From Polyangiaceae bacterium (GTDB taxonomy: Bacteria; Myxococcota_A; Polyangia; Polyangiales; Polyangiaceae): a stretch of DNA of 64,000 bases. The DNA is taken from contig JAICQL010000005.1 of NCBI GenBank assembly GCA_025937895.1, forward strand, positions 1 to 64,000. The letters run 5' to 3'. Positions 16,319 through 25,172 of this stretch are shown piece after piece. The notes under the pieces were generated by a model. It had not been told where the DNA came from. It did not search any database and worked only from the letters and a program-made list of their open reading frames with translations. Made by a program: the position numbers and the translations under genes. Each line of letters begins with the position of its first letter. Within the stretch, counting starts at the first letter, position 1.

Positions 16319-17491
16319 ATGCTGCAGTCCTGGCGCTGGTTTGGCCCGCGCGACCCGATTTCCCTCACCAAGATCCGGCAGGCGGGGGCCACCGGCATCG
16401 TGACGGCGTTGCACGACATTCCGGCGGGCGAGGTGTGGCCGAAGGCAGCCATTGCCGAGCGCAAGGCGCTGATCGAGGCGCACGGCTTGCGCTGGAGCGT
16501 GGTGGAGAGCTTGCCGGTGCCGAGCGCCGTGCGGCTGGCGGAGCCGGGGCACGAGCGCTACGTCGAGCGCTACCAGGAGTCGCTGGCCAACCTCGGTGAG
16601 CTGGGGGTAAAGGCCATCTGCTACAACTTCATGCCGGTCATCGACTGGACGCGCACGGAGCTCGAGTGGCGCGCGCCAGACGGCAGCATCGCGCTGCGCT
16701 TCGAGAGCGCGGCCTGGGTGGCCTTTGACGTGTTCCTGCTGCAGCGGCCCGGGGCCGAGGCAGAGTACGATCAGCGGCAGCTGGCGGCCGGGCTCAGGTA
16801 CTTCGAGGCGCTGGACGCGGCAGGGCGGGAGCGCTTGATCCGTACTGTGGCGGCGGGGCTGCCCGGGGCCAACGAGAAGGGTTACTCGCTAGAGGGGCTG
16901 CGCAATGAGCTGGAGCGCTGGCAGAGCGTGACGCCGGAGGTGCTGCGCAGCCGGCTGGTGGCGTTCCTGAAGGCGATCGTGCCGGTGTGCGAGCGCCATG
17001 GGCTGCGCATGTGCATCCATCCCGATGATCCGCCGCGGCCACTGCTCGGCCTGCCGCGCATCGCCAGCTGTCAGATGGATTTTGATGCCTTGTTCGAGGC
17101 GGTGCCGAGCGAGGTGAACGGCTTGACCCTGTGCGTGGGGTCCCTCACCGCGGGCCGTCACAATGACGCCTCGGCGCTGGTACGGCACTTCGCTCCGCGC
17201 ATCCACTTCGCTCACCTGCGCACGGTGTTGCTCGAGGACGATGACTCGTTCGTCGAGGCGGATCATCTCGCGGGGGACGCCAACCTGATCGACATCGGTC
17301 GGGTGCTGATCGCGGAGGAGCGCCGGCGGCGCGCCGCCGGGCTGGAGCACGCGGAGATCGCCATGCGCCCGGATCACGGTCGGGTGCTGGAGGGGGACAT
17401 CGCCGACATGCCGGGCTACCCGTGGCTGGGCCGCCTGAAGGCACTCTCGGAGCTGCGCGGCATGCTGGCCGCGATCGAGCAGCTGACGTGA
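16319..17491 (+). CDS. uxuA: Mannonate dehydratase
   Basis: 390 aa, close to the ~394 aa of UxuA. It begins MLQSWRWFGPRDPISL, the characteristic opening, followed by GATGIVTALHDIPAGEVW, YNFMPVIDWTRT, MCIHPDDPP, GLTLCVGSLTAG, IHFAHLR and MRPDHGR. These include the metal-binding His/Cys/Asp residues of the xylose-isomerase-like barrel. It dehydrates D-mannonate to 2-keto-3-deoxygluconate in glucuronate catabolism. No other uronate genes are adjacent. Its TGA overlaps the GTG of the methyltransferase gene. Confidence 0.9.
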   Translation: MLQSWRWFGPRDPISLTKIRQAGATGIVTALHDIPAGEVWPKAAIAERKALIEAHGLRWSVVESLPVPSAVRLAEPGHERYVERYQESLANLGELGVKAICYNFMPVIDWTRTELEWRAPDGSIALRFESAAWVAFDVFLLQRPGAEAEYDQRQLAAGLRYFEALDAAGRERLIRTVAAGLPGANEKGYSLEGLRNELERWQSVTPEVLRSRLVAFLKAIVPVCERHGLRMCIHPDDPPRPLLGLPRIASCQMDFDALFEAVPSEVNGLTLCVGSLTAGRHNDASALVRHFAPRIHFAHLRTVLLEDDDSFVEADHLAGDANLIDIGRVLIAEERRRRAAGLEHAEIAMRPDHGRVLEGDIADMPGYPWLGRLKALSELRGMLAAIEQLT

Positions 17492-18960
17492 GCGTTCGCC
17501 GTCGTCCCAGCAGTGAGCGGGAAGCGCTGCGCACACGCCGGCGTCCCGGCGCTGCTGCCGAGCAGGGCAGCGAGCGCCAGCGGTCTCGTCCGGGCGGGCC
17601 TTCCAGGCCGTCCGGCGGCGCGCGCCGTTATCCCCCGCGTGGCCAGGCGCCCGAGGAGCTGGCTCAGTCGGGGCAGCGGCGGCCGCTGTCTCATGTGGGC
17701 GGGCGCATCGAGCGCCTGAGCGGGCCCGAGGAGCTCACGGCGGCCATCCGGCGTAGCCTGAGCGTGCACCCGGAGCGCGGCGTGCGTGACCATGTGCACG
17801 GCTTCCACAGCTACCCGGCGCGCCTGCATCCCGGCACGGCGGCTCGGCTGATCGAGGATCTGACCCCGCAAACCGGCACCGTTGCGGATCCTTTTTGTGG
17901 CTGCGGCACCGTGCTCGTCGAGGCGCGGCGCCTGGGCCGCACTGCGCTGGGGCTCGATCTCAATCCGCTCGCGGTGCGGCTCACTCGCTTCAAGGCTCAG
18001 CCGCTGAGCGCCGCGCAGCGCGATGACTTGCTCGAGGCGGCGCTGCGCGTGGCGGAGAGCGCGGAGGAGCGGCGGGTGGACGCAGCAGGCCCCACCCGCA
18101 AGTACGAAGCTCACGAGCGCGAGGAGTTTGACGTGCACGTGCTGCTGGAGCTGGACGGCCTGGCATACGCCATTCGCCAGGAGCGGCCGGGTGCGCTGCG
18201 TCAGGCGCTGCTGCTGGCGCTGTCCTCCATCTTCAGCAAGGTGGCGCGGCAGCCCAGCGCAGAGCCCGCCGGCAAGCGCGCACCCCGGGCAGAGCCCGCC
18301 GGCAAGCGCGCACCCCGGGCAGAGCCCGCGGGCAAGCGGCAGCCCGCGGCCGAGCCCGCTCGCAAGCGCTTGCCGAGTGGCTTTGCGATCCGCTTCTTCG
18401 TGCGGCGGGTGGAAGAGCTGGTGAATCAGCTCACGGAGTATGAGGCTCTGTTGCCTGCTGGTGCGCGGCCCGTGCAGTGCAAGGAGGGGGACGCGCGCCA
18501 GCTCGATCAGCTGGGCTGGCGTAAGGTCGACCTGATCGTGAGCTCGCCGCCGTACCCGGGGGTGCTCGATTACGCCGACTACCATCGCACCCGCCTGCAC
18601 TGGCTGGGCCTCGACGCCACGGAGTTTCAGCAGCGCGAGCTGGGCGCCAGGCGCTCACTGCAGCGGCTGGATCATGCGGCGGCGGCAGCGCGCTGGGAGC
18701 AGGATTTCACGCGCGTGCTGAGCGCCATGCGGCACACGCTCGCCCCGACGGGGCGCATCGCGTTGATCCTGGCGGACTCCATGCTCGCCGGAGAGCCGTA
18801 CCCCGCGGACGTGGTGGTGGAGCGCTGCGGCGCGCACGCGGGGCTGCGAGTTCTGGCGCGCGGTAGCCAGCGGCGGCCGCATTTCCACGCGGACAGCGCG
18901 GCCGCGTTCGGGCGCCGGCCGCGCTACGAGCACTTGCTGGTGCTGGGCGCGGGGGCCTAG
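17488..18960 (+). CDS. Orphan DNA methyltransferase (N4-cytosine/N6-adenine type)
   Basis: 490 aa from GTG 17488 (GTGA overlap with uxuA). The first ~65 residues are Arg/Pro/Ser-rich and probably disordered. HGFHSYPARLHPG and DPFCGCGTVLVEARRLGR..GLDLNPLAV form the SAM-binding half; VSSPPYPGVLDYADYHR is the catalytic SPPY motif, so the order is that of the beta-like class in which the SAM motif precedes the catalytic motif. Between them (residues ~258-298) a ten-residue repeat (AEPAGKRAPR) is inserted. No restriction endonuclease or specificity gene is nearby, so this is probably a solitary methylase. RNA modification cannot be excluded. Confidence 0.8.
   Translation: MSVRRRPSSEREALRTRRRPGAAAEQGSERQRSRPGGPSRPSGGARRYPPRGQAPEELAQSGQRRPLSHVGGRIERLSGPEELTAAIRRSLSVHPERGVRDHVHGFHSYPARLHPGTAARLIEDLTPQTGTVADPFCGCGTVLVEARRLGRTALGLDLNPLAVRLTRFKAQPLSAAQRDDLLEAALRVAESAEERRVDAAGPTRKYEAHEREEFDVHVLLELDGLAYAIRQERPGALRQALLLALSSIFSKVARQPSAEPAGKRAPRAEPAGKRAPRAEPAGKRQPAAEPARKRLPSGFAIRFFVRRVEELVNQLTEYEALLPAGARPVQCKEGDARQLDQLGWRKVDLIVSSPPYPGVLDYADYHRTRLHWLGLDATEFQQRELGARRSLQRLDHAAAAARWEQDFTRVLSAMRHTLAPTGRIALILADSMLAGEPYPADVVVERCGAHAGLRVLARGSQRRPHFHADSAAAFGRRPRYEHLLVLGAGA
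18261..18380. repeat. 30-bp tandem repeat, 4 copies, inside the methyltransferase gene
   Basis: Units at 18261-18290 and 18291-18320 are identical; 18321-18350 and 18351-18380 are progressively diverged. In frame they encode a basic Ala-Glu-Pro-Ala-Gly-Lys-Arg repeat between the SAM-binding and catalytic motifs. Confidence 0.95.
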
Positions 18961-18978
18961 CGCGGCGCCAGCGCTGCC

Positions 18979-19881
18979 TCAGCGGGCAGCGGCAGCCTGC
19001 TGCAACAGATAGCTCAGGTGGGCGGTGATGTGCTCGGCAGAGCCAAATTCCAGCCCGAAATGCTCGCGAATCTTGGCCAGATCGAACAGGCAGGGCGTGC
19101 CCGGCTCGCCCTCGGCGACGACCTTGCTGCGCGAGCCGCTGAGGCGCACCGCCTCCTCCGCTACGGCCTGCCAGGTCACGAACGGGGTAGCCAGGCCGAA
19201 GTAGACCTCGCGCGAGCGCGTGGAGTCGAGCACCGCCTGGTACAGCCTGGCCAGATCACCTGCCCACACGAACTGCGTGCCGTCGCTCTTCTTCACGCGG
19301 ATCTCCTGCCCCGCCAGAGCGCTGGCCACGATCTCGTGGAAACGCCGGTCCGGCTGCGTCGGCGCGCCCGCGGCGACCGGGTTGCCGAAGGTGTAGCCCG
19401 GGCGAATCACGTTGCAGCGCATCTCCGTCCTGGCGCCCACGGCCATCACGTACGCCTCCGACGCGGCCTTCGTCGCGCCGTAGTAGTCGCTGGGGCGTGT
19501 GGGATCGGCCTCGCTCATGCGCGACCAGAAGCCGCCCAGCGCCGCAGTGGAGGAGGTGTAGATGAAGTGCTTCACCCCGCAGCGAGCGCTCGTCTCCAGC
19601 AGGTAGACAGTGGCCTCGGTGTCGCGCTCCAGCATCGCCAGCGGCGTGTCTCCCCAGCCCAGCGCCACGTGCACGCAAGCGTCACAGCCCTGTAGTTGCT
19701 GCGCGATGAGCTCGCGATCGTAGAGCGTGGCGCTCACGCGGCGCACCCGCGCGTGCTGCGAGAGCGAAGGCGTCTTGTCCGGGTTGCGGGCGATCACCAC
19801 CAGGTCATGCCCGGCGGCGAGCAGGCGATGGGCAACGTGGGAGCCGATGAAACCGGTCGCGCCGGTCATGAAGATGCGCAT
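18979..19881 (-). CDS. NAD(P)-dependent epimerase/dehydratase (extended SDR)
   Basis: 300 aa. Rossmann motif MTGATGFIGSHVAHRLL at the N-terminus, active-site Ser in FIYTSSTAALGG and catalytic YYGATKAASE (YxxxK). These place it among extended short-chain dehydrogenases that act on nucleotide sugars or hydroxyketones. The family includes dihydroflavonol-reductase-like members and the substrate cannot be read from sequence. It is convergent with the methyltransferase gene (18 bp between). Confidence 0.85.
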   Translation of the reverse strand: MRIFMTGATGFIGSHVAHRLLAAGHDLVVIARNPDKTPSLSQHARVRRVSATLYDRELIAQQLQGCDACVHVALGWGDTPLAMLERDTEATVYLLETSARCGVKHFIYTSSTAALGGFWSRMSEADPTRPSDYYGATKAASEAYVMAVGARTEMRCNVIRPGYTFGNPVAAGAPTQPDRRFHEIVASALAGQEIRVKKSDGTQFVWAGDLARLYQAVLDSTRSREVYFGLATPFVTWQAVAEEAVRLSGSRSKVVAEGEPGTPCLFDLAKIREHFGLEFGSAEHITAHLSYLLQQAAAAR

Positions 19882-20209
19882 GGGGCGCGCAGCCTAGTCA
19901 GCCGGTGGCTACTGGGGCAAGAGCCAGCAGGGCTTCTCCGGGCGAACAAAATATCCTGTATTATCAGTGAGATGGACGTTCGGCTGGGCGCCCCGCCTGG
20001 CGTCACGCCAGCGCGGGCTTGGCGGTCGGCCGCTGTTGGCGAGAGCTGCCGCAGGCAGGTGAGGGGAGCCGGAGACCTGCTGGTCTGCCCGGCTCGCTCT
20101 CGTACGAGCCGCGACGACCGGCGGCGTGGGAACCGGAAGGCGTGCAGCGCACGACGCGCAGTGGCGCAGCGCCGCGACACTCGCGCGCCTGTCGACTATC
20201 GTCGCGCGC
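19882..20209. other. Intergenic region between epimerase and quinone reductase genes
   Basis: 328 bp between divergent starts. A short AT-rich patch around 19948-19965 (AAATATCCTGTATTATC) stands out in the high-GC background and could be a promoter for either gene. Beyond that I see no convincing gene or structure. Confidence 0.4.
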
Positions 20210-21199
20210 ATGACAACCAGCGAGGTCGTGATCATTCGTGCGCCCGGCGCTCCCGAAGCCATGGAGCTCAGCACCGTCACCATCGAGCCACCGGGCCCGC
20301 TCGAGGTGCTGGTGCGGCACACCGCGATCGGGCTCAACTACATCGACACCTATCACCGCAGCGGGCTCTATCCGCTGCCCGCACTGCCGCACGGCCTGGG
20401 CGTTGAAGCGGCAGGCGTCGTGGAAGCGCTGGGCGCGAACGTCATCGGGCTGGAGCTGGGGCAGCGCGTGGCGTACGCGACGGCGGGGCCAGGGGCATAC
20501 GCAACCCGCCGCGTGGTGAAGGCGGAGCAGCTCGTGCCCATTCCGGAGCGTGTCTCGGATGAGGTCGCTGCGGCGGCGCTGCTGAAGGGTATGACGGTGG
20601 AGTATCTGGTCCGACGCACCTATCCGGTACGTGCCGGAGAGACGGTGCTGTGGCACGCCGCGGCCGGGGGGGTCGGCTTGCTCGCTTGCCAGTGGCTGCG
20701 CCACCTCGGCGTGCGCGTGATTGGAACGGTGGGCAGCCGTGAGAAAGCGGAGCTGGCGCAACAGCACGGCTGCGACGTGCCGATCCTGTACAAGGAGGTG
20801 GGGGATCTCAGCGAAAAAGTGCGCTCACTGACCGCGGGCGCCGGCGTTTCGGTCGTCTATGATTCAGTGGGGCGTGCCACTTTCCAGAGCTCCCTGCGCT
20901 CGCTCTCGCCGCGCGGCCTCCTGGTGAGCTTCGGCAACGCATCCGGCAAGCCTGATCCGGTGGACGTGCTGGCCCTGGCTGCTCACGGATCGTTGTTTCT
21001 CACGCGCCCCACGCTCGCTCACTATACGCGCGACCGCGCCGAGCTCACGAGCAGCGCAGCGGCCGTCTTCGAGCTGGTGGCGCAGGGCGTGTTGCAGCCG
21101 CTCATCGGTCAGCGCTTCAACCTGCGTGACGTCCGCCGCGCTCATCGCGAGCTGGAGGGGCGGCAGACGGTGGGCTCCAGCGTAATCTTGCTCGACTGA
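20210..21199 (+). CDS. NADPH:quinone oxidoreductase (zinc-free MDR family)
   Basis: 329 aa, the usual QOR length. GLNYIDTYHRSGLYP, GLGVEAAGVVEALG, GQRVAYATAGPGAYA, LLKGMTVEYLVRR and the nucleotide-binding HAAAGGVGLLACQWL are all standard for QorA-type enzymes. No structural or catalytic zinc cysteines are present. It probably reduces quinones or enones with NADPH in the cytoplasm. The gene stands alone. A second, only distantly similar MDR enzyme lies at 42957-43967. Confidence 0.9.
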   Translation: MTTSEVVIIRAPGAPEAMELSTVTIEPPGPLEVLVRHTAIGLNYIDTYHRSGLYPLPALPHGLGVEAAGVVEALGANVIGLELGQRVAYATAGPGAYATRRVVKAEQLVPIPERVSDEVAAAALLKGMTVEYLVRRTYPVRAGETVLWHAAAGGVGLLACQWLRHLGVRVIGTVGSREKAELAQQHGCDVPILYKEVGDLSEKVRSLTAGAGVSVVYDSVGRATFQSSLRSLSPRGLLVSFGNASGKPDPVDVLALAAHGSLFLTRPTLAHYTRDRAELTSSAAAVFELVAQGVLQPLIGQRFNLRDVRRAHRELEGRQTVGSSVILLD

Positions 21200-21580
21200 A
21201 GTTTTGGCGCCCCACCGCGTGTTTTGCGCTGCAGTACGCGATCGGCAGGATCCTTCGCTGCGAAAGCGACGCGATCCCGCTGATCGCTACGCGAAAAGAT
21301 CGCGGTTGCAGAGCGCGGATCGCGCCGAAATTCTGAGTGTCAGCGCTGCTTTCCGCTAGAGCCCAGCATGCGAAGTTGTGTTAAACCAAGACTCGCTGGC
21401 TCGACGGATTTTCGATCAATCGTAAGCTGATCTGTCGAGCCTTTCGCCACCGCATCTCTCGTCACCGCGTTTCTCGTAACCGCGTCTCGCTGTCTCTCTC
21501 TCCCGTAGTCGCCCGCGCCTCGGTATCCGACGCGAGCGGGAACGAGCTCAGCGGTCACCAGCCCACCAAGGTATTTGAGA
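21200..21580. other. Intergenic region with GATCGC repeats and a 15-bp tandem repeat
   Basis: 381 bp upstream of the DUF1592 gene. It holds GCGATC at 21238 and 21271 and its reverse complement GATCGC at 21282, 21298 and 21318. Further on are three 15-bp units at 21448-21492 (CACCGCATCTCTCGT and variants). No coding potential is evident; it is presumably the leader/promoter region of the DUF1592-DUF1552 genes. AAGG about nine bases before ATG 21581 is the likely ribosome-binding site. Confidence 0.5.
21448..21492. repeat. 15-bp intergenic tandem repeat, 3 imperfect copies
   Basis: CACCGCATCTCTCGT (21448-21462), CACCGCGTTTCTCGT (21463-21477) and AACCGCGTCTCGCTG (21478-21492). Confidence 0.75.
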
Positions 21581-23530
21581 ATGATCGGACTCAGCAGCAC
21601 CCTCCGCGCGTCCTCCAAAGGGTCTCCCGCAGCCCCGTCCCTCGCCGCCGCATCCCTTGCAGCCCAGCCGCGCACTGGTCTCGCGCTGGCGCTGTCCGTG
21701 GCCGGCCTCGCTCTCGCCTTGGGTAGCGGTTGCGAATCGGCGCTGAGCGACGGCACCCCGGGAATGAATCCGTTCGGACCGGGAAATTTCGGTCCTGCTA
21801 ATCCGAACGATCCGCTGAATCCGAACAACCCGAGCAACCCCAATGCTCCGAACGTGAGCGGGGTGCCCGGCCCTGGTGAGGCGCGTAACCCCACGCTGTC
21901 GACCATTCAGAACAACGGTCCGACGACGGACGCCAACGGTGCGCCGCTCCCGACCGAGATGCTGATGCCGCTGTCGCAATGCGACACGCCCGGCCCGCGG
22001 CAGATTCGCCGCCTGACCTCGCGGCAGTACCGTAACTCGCTGGTCGCGGTCTTCGGTGACCAGGCGGTGCCGGATGCCCCGGTGCTGAATGACCCGAGCA
22101 CGCTCGGCTACGGCGTGGACGCGGACGACTCGCTGGTGCAGGACCTGGGCGCCGACGCGCTGATGGGCTTGGCGGAGGACATCGCGGTGTGGGCCCGCGA
22201 GAACGGCAAGATCAACCAGTTCGCCAACGGCTGTAACCAGAACCAGCAGAACTGCCAGGACGGCTTCATCCGCGCCTTCGGCCAGCGCGTTGCGCGCGAG
22301 CCGCTGTCGCAGCAGCAGGTGGATCGCTACCGCGCGCTGTTCAGCGCCCCGGGCGTGGACGCTGGCTCCTTCGATGCCGGCGCAGAGGCGGTGATGGCTG
22401 CCATGCTGCAGTCGCCGTACATCCTGTACCGCCGCGAGCTGGGTCCGCTCGATCGCAACAGCCAGCAGTACCAGCTCACCGACTACGAGGTCGCGAGCGA
22501 GCTGTCGTACTTCCTGACCAACAACCCGCCGGACGCCACGCTGATGCAGGCAGCCGCCGATGGCCGGCTGAAGACGCCGGAGCAGATCGATGCCGAGGCG
22601 GCTCGTTTGCTCGCCACGCCGGAGGCCTCGCAGGTGATGGGTCAGTTCGTCCGCGCCTGGGTGGACGTGGATCGCCTGCTGATCAAGGCCAAAGAGGGTG
22701 CGGATCTCACGCCGGAGCTGAAGAACGCGATGCTCGCCGAGACCGAGCTGTTCTTCAACGACGTGCTCGGCCGCCCCGACGGCACCATCGGTGAGCTGTT
22801 CGGCGCCCCGTACACGTTCCTCAACAAGTCGCTCAGCGACTTCTACGGCATCCCGGGTGCCGCGGGCGACGCGATGGAGCGAGTGGATATCAGCGACGGC
22901 CGCCGTGTGCCTGGTCTGCTCGGCCACGGCTCGTACCTGACGGCGCACGCCCTCGCGGACAACTCCTCGCCGGTGCAGCGCGCATTCGTCGTGCGCGAGC
23001 GCTTCCTTTGCAACGACCTGCCGGAGGTGCCCACGAACCTGGACACCAACCTGAAGCCGCAGATCTCGGGCAACACCAGCCGCGAGCGCTATGCCCTGCA
23101 CAGCAGCATGGAGCCGTGCATGTCCTGCCACAAGCTGATGGATCCGATCGGCTTCACCTTCGAGAACTACGACGGCTTCGGGCGCTACCGCGACACCGAG
23201 GCGGGCAAGCCGGTGGACTCGTCCGGCGGCGTGCCGCTGATGAGCGGCCGCCAGCTGGCGCAGCCGGAGGTCACCTACCCGATCAGCGGTCTGGATGAGC
23301 TCGCCATCTACCTGTCGGAGCTCGAGGACGTGCGTGCCTGCATGATCAACAACCTGTCGTACTTCGGCTACGGCATCGCAAACCCCGCCAAGTGGCCCAA
23401 CGACGCGAAGGTGTGCACCGACAACTTCATCCGGCAAGAGGCGCGTGACTCCGGCAACACGCTGAAGAGCGCACTGATGGCCGTGTTGCACGCACCCCAC
23501 TTCACCAGCCGAGTCCGGGACATCGACTGA
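21581..23530 (+). CDS. DUF1587/DUF1592/DUF1588/DUF1585 lipoprotein with one haem motif
   Basis: 649 aa. A long signal ends in a lipobox-like ALGSGC, followed by an Asn-Pro-rich linker. The conserved series is then present: PRQIRRLTSRQYRNSLVAVFG (DUF1587-like), LTDYEVASELSYFLTNNPPD (DUF1592), YGVPG-type FYGIPGAAG and RVPGLLGHGSYLTAHA, then MEPCMSCHKLMDPIGFTFENYDGFGRYRD (DUF1588, with CMSCH) and a C-terminal DUF1585. This architecture is abundant in Planctomycetes and Myxococcota and nearly always precedes a DUF1552 gene, as here. Function is not known; an exported cytochrome-like polymer-processing role has been suggested only from context. Confidence 0.85.
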   Translation: MIGLSSTLRASSKGSPAAPSLAAASLAAQPRTGLALALSVAGLALALGSGCESALSDGTPGMNPFGPGNFGPANPNDPLNPNNPSNPNAPNVSGVPGPGEARNPTLSTIQNNGPTTDANGAPLPTEMLMPLSQCDTPGPRQIRRLTSRQYRNSLVAVFGDQAVPDAPVLNDPSTLGYGVDADDSLVQDLGADALMGLAEDIAVWARENGKINQFANGCNQNQQNCQDGFIRAFGQRVAREPLSQQQVDRYRALFSAPGVDAGSFDAGAEAVMAAMLQSPYILYRRELGPLDRNSQQYQLTDYEVASELSYFLTNNPPDATLMQAAADGRLKTPEQIDAEAARLLATPEASQVMGQFVRAWVDVDRLLIKAKEGADLTPELKNAMLAETELFFNDVLGRPDGTIGELFGAPYTFLNKSLSDFYGIPGAAGDAMERVDISDGRRVPGLLGHGSYLTAHALADNSSPVQRAFVVRERFLCNDLPEVPTNLDTNLKPQISGNTSRERYALHSSMEPCMSCHKLMDPIGFTFENYDGFGRYRDTEAGKPVDSSGGVPLMSGRQLAQPEVTYPISGLDELAIYLSELEDVRACMINNLSYFGYGIANPAKWPNDAKVCTDNFIRQEARDSGNTLKSALMAVLHAPHFTSRVRDID

Positions 23531-23572
23531 GCTGAGCGCACGTTAGACCCCTCGGAGATTTATTCGGAGACC

Positions 23573-24952
23573 ATGATGCGTAACTGGAACCGACGAGAGT
23601 TCACCCGCAACGGCCTGATGCTGACGCTCTTCACGCCCTTCATGTCGTTGCTCGAGCCGAAGCTGGCTCGTGCGCAGGCCAGGCCTGGCAACGCCAAGTA
23701 CCTGCTGATCATCGTATCGAACGGAACGGAGCCTGGTGCGTGGAACCCGGCGGGCTCGAGCCCGGGCAGCATCACCTTCAGCGACATGACGCAGCCGCTC
23801 AGCGCCATTCGCAACGACGTCATCCTGGCCAATCGTTTCGACAGCCAGGGCAGCGCGGGCAACCACGGCTCGATCGGTGCCATCACCGGCAACGGGCAGT
23901 ACAGCATGCAGACGCTCTCGCTCGACGAGTGGGTCTCGCGTGATCTGCGCTCCCGCGGCATCCTCACCCAGGTGCCCTCCGTGCACCTGGGTGGCGTGTC
24001 GGGGCAGTCAGGCGTGCGCTTCGTGAACAACGCCCTGCAGGTGCCCACGTTCTCGCTCACCCAGGCCTTCAGCAGCATCTTTGACGGCGCTGCTCCGCCG
24101 CCCCCGCCGCCCCCCACTGGTGGTGGTGAGGCTCCGGCGCCCACGGGTCCGTCTCCGGCAGAGACGCGCTTGCTCCGCCGCCAGAGCATCCTGGATGCGG
24201 TCACCGGTGACATTCGCCAGCTGCAGACCAGCCTCGGTGGTTTCGAGAAGCAGAAGCTGGAGCTGCACATCGAGTCGATTCGCCAGCTCGAGCAGCGCAT
24301 CGAGCAGCAGCTGGCTCAGGCGACCGGCACCGTCACGGAGGCGCCGCCCGGGCAGCCCGCGCCGACCTTCATCCAGCCAGTGTCCTGTAACCAGCCGGGC
24401 AATCTCCCGGGCGGGCTGCAGCCGATCGAGAACAGCGCCACCCACCTCAGCATGGCGATCACGGCGTTCTCCTGCGACATCACCCGCGTGGCGCTGGTGG
24501 AGTTCGGTCATCACCAGAGCTGCCCGGTCAACATTCCGGGTGCCAACGGTGACTGGCACAACGACTTCATGCACGCCCAGGGCTCGCCTCGCACACGCCT
24601 CATCGCCACCGAGCAGTGGATGTGTGATCGCCTGGTCGATGCCGTGGGTCAGCTGAAGGCGACCCAGGCTCCGGATGGCCAGGGCACGTTGTTCGACCAA
24701 ACCTATGTGCTCTGGGCGCGCGAGATGGGCGACGCGGTGGTGCACGCCGGCAACGACATGCCGTTCGTGATCACCGGGCGGGCCGGTGGCTACCTGCGCA
24801 ACGGCAACGGCTACATCAACGGCGGCGGCGCGGCGCACCTCCAGGTGCTCGCCAGCGCGGCCGAGGCGATGGGCGCCACCGACCTGAGCAGCATCGGTGG
24901 CCCGGGTAAGTCCGCAGGCGACCGCACGCCGTTCGGCGGTCTGCGCGCATAA
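23573..24952 (+). CDS. DUF1552 exported protein
   Basis: 459 aa, start ATGATG preceded by GGAG. The N-terminus MRNWNRREFTRNGLMLTLFTPFMSLLEPKLARA looks like a signal of Tat type (RREF) ending ARA-QA. The domain begins KYLLIIVSNGTEPGAWNP and contains GNHGSIGAITGNGQYSM, a Pro/Gly linker near residues 170-195, a helical QKLELHIESIRQLEQRIEQQL segment, ITRVALVEFGHHQSCP and DQTYVLWAREMGDAVVH. These match DUF1552, related in fold to DUF1501/alkaline-phosphatase-like proteins. It follows the DUF1592 gene by 42 bp and almost certainly shares its transcript and pathway. Confidence 0.85.
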   Translation: MMRNWNRREFTRNGLMLTLFTPFMSLLEPKLARAQARPGNAKYLLIIVSNGTEPGAWNPAGSSPGSITFSDMTQPLSAIRNDVILANRFDSQGSAGNHGSIGAITGNGQYSMQTLSLDEWVSRDLRSRGILTQVPSVHLGGVSGQSGVRFVNNALQVPTFSLTQAFSSIFDGAAPPPPPPPTGGGEAPAPTGPSPAETRLLRRQSILDAVTGDIRQLQTSLGGFEKQKLELHIESIRQLEQRIEQQLAQATGTVTEAPPGQPAPTFIQPVSCNQPGNLPGGLQPIENSATHLSMAITAFSCDITRVALVEFGHHQSCPVNIPGANGDWHNDFMHAQGSPRTRLIATEQWMCDRLVDAVGQLKATQAPDGQGTLFDQTYVLWAREMGDAVVHAGNDMPFVITGRAGGYLRNGNGYINGGGAAHLQVLASAAEAMGATDLSSIGGPGKSAGDRTPFGGLRA

Positions 24953-24987
24953 GCTCGCACTGCTTCCAGACAGAGCGAGAGCAAAGC

Positions 24988-25026
24988 TTCAGGCGCTCGG
25001 GTTTCTCCCGGGCGCCTGAACGCTTT
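24988..25026 (+). terminator. Rho-independent terminator after DUF1552
   Basis: TTCAGGCGCTCGGG (24988-25001) pairs with CCCGGGCGCCTGAA (25007-25020), with one G-U pair and a five-base loop. It is followed by CGCTTTT. A 14-bp stem plus T-run 36 bases after the stop is a textbook intrinsic terminator. Confidence 0.85.
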
Positions 25027-25172
25027 TGTGGTCGCAGCGCCGCGGAGAGCGGGCAGCCCGCGCGCCCGCACGTCCAGCGAGCGCCGGGGCAAGATGCCGC
25101 TCGGTGGCGTGGAGCGGACCGCGAGGGCCGCAGCGGTGGCAGTGCGATGAACCCGCCGGGTACACTCCACCG

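Noticed and set aside
21548-23500. Long open frame (650 codons) on the minus strand opposite the DUF1592 gene, and similar antisense frames at 1273-3179, 24816-26213, 46081-48876 and 52048-53595
   Set aside because: Each lies opposite a well-recognised gene, is rich in His/Arg/Ala/Gly/Gln from reversed GC-biased codons and shows no family motif. Such antisense frames are expected in high-GC DNA.
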